From Cytophagales bacterium (GTDB taxonomy: Bacteria > Bacteroidota > Bacteroidia > Cytophagales > Cyclobacteriaceae), in the NCBI GenBank assembly GCA_003500135.1, contig DNTA01000171.1, forward strand, positions 1 to 13,046: DNA of 13,046 nucleotides, given 5' to 3'. Below, piece after piece: positions 1 to 6,577 of the stretch (positions are counted from its first letter, which is position 1; the number at the start of each line of letters is the position of its first letter). The position numbers and the translations under genes were made by a program. The notes under the pieces were generated by a model. That model did not search any database. It saw only the letters and a program-made list of their open reading frames with translations, and was not told the origin of the DNA.

Positions 1-71
1 GATATAGAAAATTTATAATAGTTAGATGAATCAAATCTTGCGATCGAACTACATCCGTTTTAATTTGTAGC

Positions 72-1061
72 ATGACCTTGATTCCAACGACCAACCTCGG
101 CAGTACAAACCTGAAAGTATCGAAAATAGGACTCGGCTTGGCCGCACTTGGCCGACCGGGCTACATCAATCTTGGCCATCAGGAAGACCTTAATGGTGAA
201 TATGAGGTTTCTAAAATGGAAACCCATGCCCATAAAGTATTGACAAAAGCTCATAAATTAGGCATTACCTATTTTGATGCAGCTCAATCTTATGGAAAGG
301 CGGAAGAATTCCTTAAAACCTGGCTTGGGGGTACGCACCCTGAAAATGTAGTGGTCGGGTCAAAATGGGGCTATTACTACACGGCCAACTGGCAAATAGA
401 AGCCGAAAAGCACGAAATTAAGGACCACACCGTTGAACGCCTGAAAAAACAATGGCCGGAAAGCAAGGCCCGTTTGGAACCTTACCTGAAATTATACCAA
501 ATTCATAGTGCAACATTCGAATCGGGCGTACTGGAAAATAGTGAAGTGATTGATGAGCTATGGAAAATAAAAAATGGAGGTTATTTAATTGGACTTACCC
601 TAAGTGGCCCACAGCAAGCGGCTGTTTTAGAAAAAGCCATGACCATTGATAATTCCGATCAGCTTTTATTCGATACTGTACAGGCGACATGTAACCTATT
701 GGAGCATCAGGTGATGCAGGTACTTGAACTTGCCAGAAAAAAGGGCATGGGCGTGATAGTTAAAGAGGCGCTGGCCAACGGAAAATTAACGAGTAGAAAT
801 TCTTCAGCGCCGTATTATGAGGCGCTTCAAAAACTGGCATCGGAGTATCAGACCACAGTTGACGCACTTGCCATAGCATGGGTAATGAAACTTGGATTTG
901 TAGACATTGTATTGAGTGGGGCGGCAAATGAAAAGCACCTGAAATCAAACGTTGCTGCAGCAAAAATAGATATGAAAGAAGAGGACTGGCACAAGTTAGC
1001 CGAAATGCAATATCCGGTTGAAAAATACTGGAAGGAAAGAAAAGCGCTGGAATGGAATTGA
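72..1061 (+). CDS. Aldo/keto reductase (D-threo-aldose dehydrogenase-like subfamily)
   Basis: A 329-residue cytosolic NAD(P)H-dependent oxidoreductase of the aldo/keto reductase (AKR) superfamily, expected to interconvert a sugar or small carbonyl compound and its alcohol. The AKR catalytic tetrad is visible as Asp69 (YFDAAQSYG), Tyr74, Lys98 (VVGSKWGYY) and His145 (YQIHSA). The N-terminal GRPGYINLGH segment, followed by an insertion before the first catalytic Asp, marks a subfamily distinct from the classical AKR encoded next. Length fits a full (beta/alpha)8 barrel. The ATG start gives a normal N-terminal first strand (TTNLGSTNLKVSKIGLG). It is the first gene of a probable three-gene + strand operon, 42 bases before the second reductase. 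The exact substrate cannot be read from sequence; the family is certain, the subfamily name is inference. Confidence 0.93.
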   Translation: MTLIPTTNLGSTNLKVSKIGLGLAALGRPGYINLGHQEDLNGEYEVSKMETHAHKVLTKAHKLGITYFDAAQSYGKAEEFLKTWLGGTHPENVVVGSKWGYYYTANWQIEAEKHEIKDHTVERLKKQWPESKARLEPYLKLYQIHSATFESGVLENSEVIDELWKIKNGGYLIGLTLSGPQQAAVLEKAMTIDNSDQLLFDTVQATCNLLEHQVMQVLELARKKGMGVIVKEALANGKLTSRNSSAPYYEALQKLASEYQTTVDALAIAWVMKLGFVDIVLSGAANEKHLKSNVAAAKIDMKEEDWHKLAEMQYPVEKYWKERKALEWN

Positions 1062-1103
1062 TGGACCAAATGAGATTTTACAACCAAAATTAAAAGATAA
1101 CCA

Positions 1104-2051
1104 ATGAAAAAGTTAACCTATAAAAACGGGGATCAAATGCCAATTTTTGGCTTAGGCACCTGGAAATCGGAACCCGGTGAAGTGTATAAAGCCGTAATGG
1201 AAGCCATAAAAACCGGGTATCGTCATATTGATTGTGCTCCGGTATACGGCAATGAAAAAGAGGTAGGCCAGGCCATAACCGATGCCATTAATCAAGGAAT
1301 AGTACATCGTGAAAAACTTTGGATCACATCAAAGCTTTGGAACAACGCACATAAAAAAGAGCTTATCCAGCCAGCAATTGAAAATACACTATCTGATCTG
1401 CAAATCGACTATCTCGATCTTTACCTGATCCACTGGCCGGTAGTCCTTAAGCCTGATGTTTCATTCCCCAAAACCCCGGAAGGGTTTGAAACGTTGGAAA
1501 ACGTACCCCTTGAGGAAACCTGGGCTGGAATGGAAAAACTGAAGGAAAATGGCCTGGCAAAACATATCGGGGTGTGCAACTTCAATATTAAAAACCTGAA
1601 TACAATTATGGCAGACGCTCAGATAGCCCCGGAAATGAACCAGGTCGAGCTGCACCCATATTTGGCGCAAAATGAATTGTTACAGTTCTGCAAACAAAAT
1701 AATATCCATGTGACGGCATATTCGCCTTTGGGCTCGAAAGACAGACCTGACCGGTTAAAAGAGGAAAATGAACCGGTATTGCTTGAAGACGGAGTGTTGA
1801 AGGAAATTGCCAATAACCATGGTGCAAGTTCAGCTCAAATCTTAATCAGTTGGGCGATTTCAAGAGATACCGCAGTCATACCCAAATCAGTTAATCCGGG
1901 TAGGATAAAAGAAAATTTTGATGCGCAAAACATTGAATTAACAGATAAAGAGATTGAAATGATTAAAGGACTGGATAAAAACAGGCGATATGTTTCCGGC
2001 TCTTTCTGGACCACGAAAGGAAGTCCTTATTCCATGAGTGATTTATGGTAA
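1104..2051 (+). CDS. Aldo/keto reductase (classical AKR type)
   Basis: A 315-residue cytosolic NADPH-dependent aldehyde/ketone reductase of the classical aldose-reductase-like AKR group. It opens with the group's usual N-terminus (KNGDQMPIFGLGTW). The catalytic tetrad is Asp43 (GYRHIDCAPVYGNE), Tyr48, Lys77 (ITSKLWN) and His110 (LYLIHWP). The nucleotide-binding pattern IPKS with a following Arg (Lys261, Ser262, Arg267) points to NADPH preference, by analogy with the family. Length is typical and no key residue is missing. It starts 42 bases after the first reductase and ends in TAA just before the next gene, so the three are probably one transcript. The C-terminal tail (GSFWTTKGSPYSMSDLW) is the variable loop that sets substrate range; the substrate is unknown. 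Confidence 0.95.
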   Translation: MKKLTYKNGDQMPIFGLGTWKSEPGEVYKAVMEAIKTGYRHIDCAPVYGNEKEVGQAITDAINQGIVHREKLWITSKLWNNAHKKELIQPAIENTLSDLQIDYLDLYLIHWPVVLKPDVSFPKTPEGFETLENVPLEETWAGMEKLKENGLAKHIGVCNFNIKNLNTIMADAQIAPEMNQVELHPYLAQNELLQFCKQNNIHVTAYSPLGSKDRPDRLKEENEPVLLEDGVLKEIANNHGASSAQILISWAISRDTAVIPKSVNPGRIKENFDAQNIELTDKEIEMIKGLDKNRRYVSGSFWTTKGSPYSMSDLW

Positions 2052-2062
2052 GTTTAAAAGCA

Positions 2063-3436
2063 ATGAATCAGACGCTTATCAGTTTCCTGAGTGTACTGTT
2101 ATTAACTTGCTTTTCCTGTAAGGTGGAAAATAAAGGTAAGTCAACCTCAACACTCGATCCAACACCAGGTTCTCTGCTTGAGTACAAGCCATATCAACCC
2201 GATATGTCTGACATAGTAATCGACAGAAAATCATACCACAATAAACTATATGGCTTCTGGCTGGGCCAGTGCATTGCCAACTGGACAGGCCTCGTAACAG
2301 AAATGGACAAGATTGGCAATATTGGGGATATAAAAACCGGACCATTTTATACTTCGGAAGATTGGGGAAAACCGGATCAGCCCAATATTTGGAGTGGGGA
2401 CAAGCCAAGTGATCTATCACCTACGATTGATTTCGTATTCAGGGTACCCTCTGAAGTATGGGGATCCGATGACGATACGGATATAGAATATTTGTACCAG
2501 CATCTTATGTACTCCAATCAGGCGCCAGAGCTTTCTGCAGAGCAAATCAGAAATGGCTGGCTTAGACATATCAGGCCGGAGGAAGAAAATTATCTGTGGG
2601 TATCCAATCAAAAAGCATTTGACCTGATGAAACAGGGATTTTTGCCACCCGAAACAAGTGATCCGGAATTGAATGAAGAGTATGAAATGATCGATGCGCA
2701 ACTCACCACAGAGATTTTCGGACTAATGGCCCCTACCCGGCCCGAATTGGCGTTGCAATTGTCATACCTTCCCATTCGAACCACTGCGAGAAACGAATCG
2801 GCCGAGATCAGTGAGTTTTATGTAACCATGCATGCTTTGGCTTCAAAGGTGGATACTGCAAAACCCATGCACTGGCAAACAAAGTGGCTGGCCAACCAGG
2901 CAAGAGAGCATTTGTCGGATAGCCTGTATCCCGCAAAAATGTTTGATTACGTCAAAATGCGATACGAAGCAAACATTCCATGGGAACAAACCCGTGATGA
3001 AATTTATCAAAGATACCAGGTAGAGCAGCAAGATGGCTATGACATGACCTCCCGAAATTTATATTGCAACGGTTGCTATGCTGCTGGAATTAATTTTGCG
3101 GCAAGCCTGGTAAGTTGGTTTTATGGAGAGGGCGACTTTAAGCAAACCATCAAAATAGGCTCATTGGCCGGGTGGGATTCTGATAATCCCACGGCCACCT
3201 GGGGAGGACTACTCGGCTTTATGCTGGGAAAGGAAGGCATTGAAAAAACTTTCAATCGCCAATTCTCAGATAAGTATAATATTCATCGAACCCGCCAAAA
3301 CTTTCCAAGGGCCATTGATAATTTTAACCGAATGGCCAAAGAAGGTGTATTTATTGTAGATCGAGTAGTACAGGAAAAAATGAATGGAGGAATACATCTG
3401 GAAAAAAACGTGTGGTATATTCCGGTAGGAGAATGA
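2063..3436 (+). CDS. ADP-ribosylglycohydrolase-family lipoprotein
   Basis: A 457-residue protein of the ADP-ribosylglycohydrolase (DraG-like) fold, probably a lipoprotein. The start at 2063 is preferred over an in-frame ATG at 2045, because it puts the signal MNQTLISFLSVLLLTCFSC at the very N-terminus, with Cys19 (or Cys16) as the lipidation site. The fold's metal-site motifs are visible: FWLGQCIANWTG near residues 65-76, GSDDDTDIEYLY near 134-145, and GWDSDNPTATWGG at 370-382 (Asp372, Asp374). These normally hold two Mg ions that cleave an N- or O-glycosidic bond to ADP-ribose or a related glycoside. Export outside the cytoplasm is unusual for classical ADP-ribosyl-protein hydrolases and suggests an extracellular glycoside or nucleoside-like substrate; that part is inference. 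It follows the second reductase by 11 bases and probably shares its transcript. Confidence 0.85.
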   Translation: MNQTLISFLSVLLLTCFSCKVENKGKSTSTLDPTPGSLLEYKPYQPDMSDIVIDRKSYHNKLYGFWLGQCIANWTGLVTEMDKIGNIGDIKTGPFYTSEDWGKPDQPNIWSGDKPSDLSPTIDFVFRVPSEVWGSDDDTDIEYLYQHLMYSNQAPELSAEQIRNGWLRHIRPEEENYLWVSNQKAFDLMKQGFLPPETSDPELNEEYEMIDAQLTTEIFGLMAPTRPELALQLSYLPIRTTARNESAEISEFYVTMHALASKVDTAKPMHWQTKWLANQAREHLSDSLYPAKMFDYVKMRYEANIPWEQTRDEIYQRYQVEQQDGYDMTSRNLYCNGCYAAGINFAASLVSWFYGEGDFKQTIKIGSLAGWDSDNPTATWGGLLGFMLGKEGIEKTFNRQFSDKYNIHRTRQNFPRAIDNFNRMAKEGVFIVDRVVQEKMNGGIHLEKNVWYIPVGE

Positions 3437-3445
3437 AAATGATAT

Positions 3446-3470
3446 AGCATTGATGTATCCCACCAATGCT
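3446..3470. terminator. Weak hairpin between convergent genes
   Basis: A 7-bp perfect stem (AGCATTG pairing with CAATGCT) around an 11-base loop, 10 bases past the stop of the ADP-ribosylglycohydrolase gene and 25 bases past the 3' end of the convergent broken STAS-like gene. There is no clean T-run on the + side. On the - side ATATCATTTT follows. It could serve as a weak terminator in either direction; chance is possible. Confidence 0.35.
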
Positions 3471-3494
3471 CTTGAATGATTCAGGCTTAATTGT

Positions 3495-3908
3495 TTACAT
3501 TTGCATCGCTTCATCGATATCATTCGCATATTCGATCGACAATTTATGATATACAGCCTCCGGAGTGGCTTTGGCAATTTTTTCACCCCCTATTGTAACG
3601 CTATTTTTGAACAATGGATCTTCGGGAAGAATTTTGACATGTTGCTTCAAACCCAAATCTGCCATTTTAGGTTTCCAATCCAAATAGTACTATTCCATGC
3701 TGGGCTGATCAAAAACACTTAACGACCTTTTGTCAAAGATAAGTTTGTCAAATGCTTTTTCAACATAAAGTTCTTTTACGGTATTGAAAGTCCTTTGAAA
3801 TTCATCAAAAGGAATGCAATTCCTGATGCTTTCGATGATCAATGCCTCATTGCCTTTTCTGTCAAACACGCAAAAGCCACTTTTAATTTTTTGTCTTGTC
3901 GTTCCCAC
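3495..3908 (-). pseudogene. STAS/SpoIIAA-like small protein gene with an internal TAG
   Basis: One continuous reading frame of 137 codons (GTG at 3908, TAA at 3495-3497) broken only by TAG at 3690-3692, codon 73. The product before and after the TAG looks like one small cytosolic domain of the STAS/SpoIIAA-like type seen in Bacteroidota. The first part has an alternating strand (EALIIESI), then IPFDEFQRTF and KLIFDKRSLSVFDQPSME. The second part resumes with YYLDWKPKMADLGL and KILPEDPLF. From memory of relatives, the TAG replaces a Trp (ME-W-YY), so TGG to TAG is a one-base change. The GTG start is the first possible one after two in-frame stops and is uncertain. Another frame over about 3884-4010 gives protein-like sequence (INLWERQDKKLKVAF), so the true N-terminus could lie there with a frameshift. 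The rest of 3909-4040 holds nothing I can name. Family assignment is moderate. Confidence 0.6.
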
Positions 3909-4040
3909 AAGTTGATTTTAGTTTTAACTATTGTATAAACATCAATAGTAGAGGTCTGTTTGCCTGCTTCATCAGTAAATCGACGAAATAATAGAAGAAA
4001 CCGACAAGATAGTATAATGGTAAGATGAATCCGATTCAAC

Positions 4041-4805
4041 CTAGCCTTCCAGCCAGTTTTTAAAATCGTTTACCTTGTCGCGACTCACGATCAATTCTTC
4101 CTTTGTTTTAAAATTTGGAAAAACCCGTAATCGACTTGACGAATAAGCGGTAATACGGTCAATGGCAGGATAGTGAATGATGTATTTCCGGCTAATACGA
4201 AAAAACTTTTTTGGATCAAGTTCAATTTCCAATTGATCAAGGGATCGATCCACCGGTAAGTGTTGCCCTTCATTGTTGACCAGGAAGGTCGCTTTTTGTT
4301 CACTCATAAAATAGGCGATCATATCTTGCTCAACAATTCTGATTTGCTCGCCTAATTTCACAACAAAGCGCGATTTGTACTTTTGCGGTGGATTGGCCAA
4401 CATCGTTTTTATCTCATCAATCACCTTGGTATCAGGGGCGTTTTGTTTACCAAAAAGCGTCCGGTATTTAGTTAAGGCCTTCTCCAACGCTTCTTCCTTA
4501 ATTGGCTTTAACAGGTAATCCACACTGTTAAGCTTAAAGGCTTCAATGGCATATTCATCGTAAGCTGTTGTGAAAATCACGGGACAATCAATTTTAATAT
4601 TTTCGAAAATATCAAAAGATAAACCATCACCCAGCTGAATATCGCACAGCAATAGATCTGGAAGCGGTGACTGATCAAAATATGCAATACTTTGTTTTAC
4701 GGATTGAATCTTGGCGATTACCTCACTTTCACGATCCACCCTGTAAACCATCTTTTCCAGTCGGGTGGCTGATAAAGGCTCGTCTTCAATTATAATGATC
4801 TTCAT
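4041..4805 (-). CDS. LytTR-family response regulator
   Basis: A 254-residue DNA-binding response regulator of the LytR/AlgR family. The receiver domain spans about residues 1-120: the acidic pocket in IIIIEDEP (Glu7, Asp8), the phosphoacceptor Asp55 (LLLCDIQLGDG), Thr80 (IFTTAYDEYA) and Lys100 (YLLKPI). A LytTR DNA-binding domain fills about 144-252, with the usual FFRISRKYIIH and RVFPNFK segments. Phosphorylation by the adjacent kinase is expected to drive binding to paired direct repeats upstream of target genes. The start ATG lies inside the last codons of the kinase gene (4-base ATGA overlap), so the two are translationally coupled. It ends with TAG right after a typical LytTR C-terminus (KNWLEG), which shows TAG is an ordinary stop here. 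The upstream receptor/TPR genes are the obvious candidate targets; that is inference. Confidence 0.96.
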   Translation of the reverse strand: MKIIIIEDEPLSATRLEKMVYRVDRESEVIAKIQSVKQSIAYFDQSPLPDLLLCDIQLGDGLSFDIFENIKIDCPVIFTTAYDEYAIEAFKLNSVDYLLKPIKEEALEKALTKYRTLFGKQNAPDTKVIDEIKTMLANPPQKYKSRFVVKLGEQIRIVEQDMIAYFMSEQKATFLVNNEGQHLPVDRSLDQLEIELDPKKFFRISRKYIIHYPAIDRITAYSSSRLRVFPNFKTKEELIVSRDKVNDFKNWLEG

Positions 4806-5857
4806 AAGGATTTCGGTTCATCAATGATGGGTATGCAAACGCTAAATTGCTGATCATATTTATTGATCACAACGGCTTGATCACTTAAAAACTGGTATCG
4901 TTCCTTTAAATTGGCCAAGCCGACGCCCGAACCTGAAGCAAGCTGGGTTTTGGGCTGCAAATCATTCACCACACATATATTCTTATTATTTTCAATGATG
5001 TAAATGGTGAGTGGCTGTTCCTGGGTAACCACATTATGTTTGATTGCATTTTCAACCAGTAGCTGAAGCGCAAGCGGAACAATTTGACCGCTATTTTGGT
5101 CCCTTATATCTATTTTATAATTCAAAGCATCGCCAAACCTCAATTTTTGCAGCTGAAGAAAATGTTCAATAAAATCGAGTTCCTCTGTTATCGATACCAA
5201 ATCACGCTTGCGGCTTTCTAGTACATAGCGCATAATATCGGAGAGCTGCTGAACGTATTGAGACGCCTTTTTCGGATCTATTTCGATTAAAGAAGACAAT
5301 ACATTCAGGCTATTAAACAAAAAGTGGGGATTAACCTGGTTTTTTAAAGCTTCATATTGCGCTATTAGTTTTTCACTGCGCAATTTTTCTTCCGCCAATG
5401 CCGATTTCCGCCAGGCCAATAAAAAAGCACGCCCGTTGAGAAAAAGAGATACAACAATGGTAATGGAAGTAGCTATAATGATGGTATACTTCAAATTGAT
5501 CCAGCTATAGCTGTAACCAAATGCCCAGAAAAGAAAATATCCAAACAAATAAATTGCTGGAATCGAGTATAAAAAAAGAACTATTAAACCTGTAAAAAAC
5601 CTTTTTACCGGATATTTGATCCAACTGATCTTTTGATCAAGAATCCAATTCATGGCGCTATTTCCTTTCCATAAAACAATCCAATAACCGAGGTTCATAA
5701 GAAAACCAAAAATTCCGAGTTTAGGATTTTGCCAGAAATTGTCGTAGCAATTGGTGCAATTTAATAAACTCATCGGGATGGAAATGAGCGCCATAATACC
5801 CAGATCCCGAAGTTCAGATTTTACATTGATATTTATTGAGCTCAGTTTCATGCCCAT
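4802..5857 (-). CDS. LytS-type sensor histidine kinase, four transmembrane helices
   Basis: A 351-residue inner-membrane histidine kinase of the His_kinase (LytS/YehU) group common in Bacteroidota. Four hydrophobic segments are seen at about residues 18-33, 47-63, 87-114 and 124-148, followed by a short coiled linker (SALAEEKLRSEKLIAQYEAL). The phosphorylated His is His178 in NQVNPHFLFNSLNVL. ATP-binding motifs follow: the N box VENAIKHN (268-275, Asn270) and a G box GSGVGLANLKERY (about 309-321). There is no large sensor domain, so the signal must be read in or near the membrane. A CTNC motif (Cys34, Cys37) lies in the predicted first periplasmic loop. The start at 5857 gives MGMK; an ATG two codons later is equally possible. 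It overlaps the response-regulator gene by 4 bases, making a classic coupled pair. A hairpin separates it from the TPR gene upstream. Confidence 0.95.
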   Translation of the reverse strand: MGMKLSSININVKSELRDLGIMALISIPMSLLNCTNCYDNFWQNPKLGIFGFLMNLGYWIVLWKGNSAMNWILDQKISWIKYPVKRFFTGLIVLFLYSIPAIYLFGYFLFWAFGYSYSWINLKYTIIIATSITIVVSLFLNGRAFLLAWRKSALAEEKLRSEKLIAQYEALKNQVNPHFLFNSLNVLSSLIEIDPKKASQYVQQLSDIMRYVLESRKRDLVSITEELDFIEHFLQLQKLRFGDALNYKIDIRDQNSGQIVPLALQLLVENAIKHNVVTQEQPLTIYIIENNKNICVVNDLQPKTQLASGSGVGLANLKERYQFLSDQAVVINKYDQQFSVCIPIIDEPKSL

Positions 5858-5880
5858 TTGTTTTTGCTAAAATAAGGAAA

Positions 5881-5903
5881 AGCCCTGTCGCAGTGACAGG
5901 ACT
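5881..5903 (-). terminator. Terminator-like hairpin between the TPR and kinase genes
   Basis: Read on the - strand, the nine bases AGTCCTGTC pair with GACAGGGCT (one G-T wobble) around the loop ACTGC, followed by TTTTCCTTATTTT. This is a plausible Rho-independent terminator or attenuator starting 8 bases past the TPR stop codon. Only about 23 bases remain before the kinase ATG, too few for an obvious separate promoter. Partial read-through from the receptor/TPR genes into the two-component genes is therefore the likely arrangement, with the regulators made at a lower level. Confidence 0.6.
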
Positions 5904-5911
5904 TCACATGA

Positions 5912-6559
5912 TTATTTGCATTGTTGAAGATAATATCCTATTGCCCCCGAGGCCCATGACGGCCACAATGGGCTTTTCATTTCCTCTTTTTCAGCCAATT
6001 GCTGCGCTTTAACGAACTGTTCGCAAATTCCCGAAGGATCATTACCGAAAAACTTCGCCGTACCAAAATCCATACTTGCTTTCATAAAAGCAGCACGGGG
6101 ATTTTCAGGGGTCATTTGCAAGGCTTTACCAATTTCGGTATAGGCTTTTTGAGAATATTCTTGTCCACGATTAGCCGGGTCGACCGAAATTTTAATGCTA
6201 TATACCCAACCTTTTAGTACTGCAAACTCGGCAAGTTCTGTTGTACCAGCCATTTCAATATTCGCGAGTTCCAAAGCCCGATCCAGAAGCTGGTCTTTTT
6301 TCTCCGGTGTTTCAGCACGCATGCCGGCATTGATGTAGCTGTAGGCAGCATAATAAACAGGCTCCCATTTTTCAGGCTCTGCTTTGGCGATGCGTTCAAA
6401 AGCATTGGCAGCATCGACAAACTCCTGTGAGGTTTGTGACTGATACATCTGGCCGATCTTTTGTTGCATGGCTTCCATAAATTTAGGAGATGAAGCGCTG
6501 GTTACTTGCCAAACGGCGAGGGCGATGCCCAATGTTAAAAGGATACTTTTCTTTTTCAT
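5912..6559 (-). CDS. Secreted TPR-repeat protein
   Basis: A 215-residue protein with an N-terminal signal peptide (MKKKSILLTLGIALAVWQVTSAS, cleavage near residue 22-24) and then mostly helical sequence resembling degenerate tetratricopeptide repeats. Examples are AANAFERIAKAEPEKWEPVYYAAYSYINAG at about 50-80 in overlapping parts, and KALQMTPENPRAAFMKASM near 147-165. TPRs usually bind proteins, so a periplasmic adaptor role is likely. Two cysteines (Cys179 and Cys214, the second-last residue) could form a disulfide that closes the C-terminal part. It lies 18 bases downstream of the TonB-dependent receptor gene and must be cotranscribed with it. The two-component pair follows after a hairpin. 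It may act as a periplasmic partner of the receptor or as an input to the kinase; both are inference. No enzyme motif is visible. Confidence 0.82.
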   Translation of the reverse strand: MKKKSILLTLGIALAVWQVTSASSPKFMEAMQQKIGQMYQSQTSQEFVDAANAFERIAKAEPEKWEPVYYAAYSYINAGMRAETPEKKDQLLDRALELANIEMAGTTELAEFAVLKGWVYSIKISVDPANRGQEYSQKAYTEIGKALQMTPENPRAAFMKASMDFGTAKFFGNDPSGICEQFVKAQQLAEKEEMKSPLWPSWASGAIGYYLQQCK

Positions 6560-6577
6560 GATTCTTGCATTTTAAGT

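Noticed and set aside
60..72. A -7-like element (TTAATTTG) just before the first reductase
   Set aside because: It ends only about 4 bases before the ATG, which would make a leaderless or N-truncated transcript, and no matching -33 element is evident.
3839..4039. A separate small gene on the - strand overlapping the start of the broken STAS-like frame
   Set aside because: It would need a TTG start, ends in an unrelated tail (LTEKAMRH) and has no recognisable domain. Part of it may be the true N-terminus of the STAS-like gene in another frame, which I note there instead.
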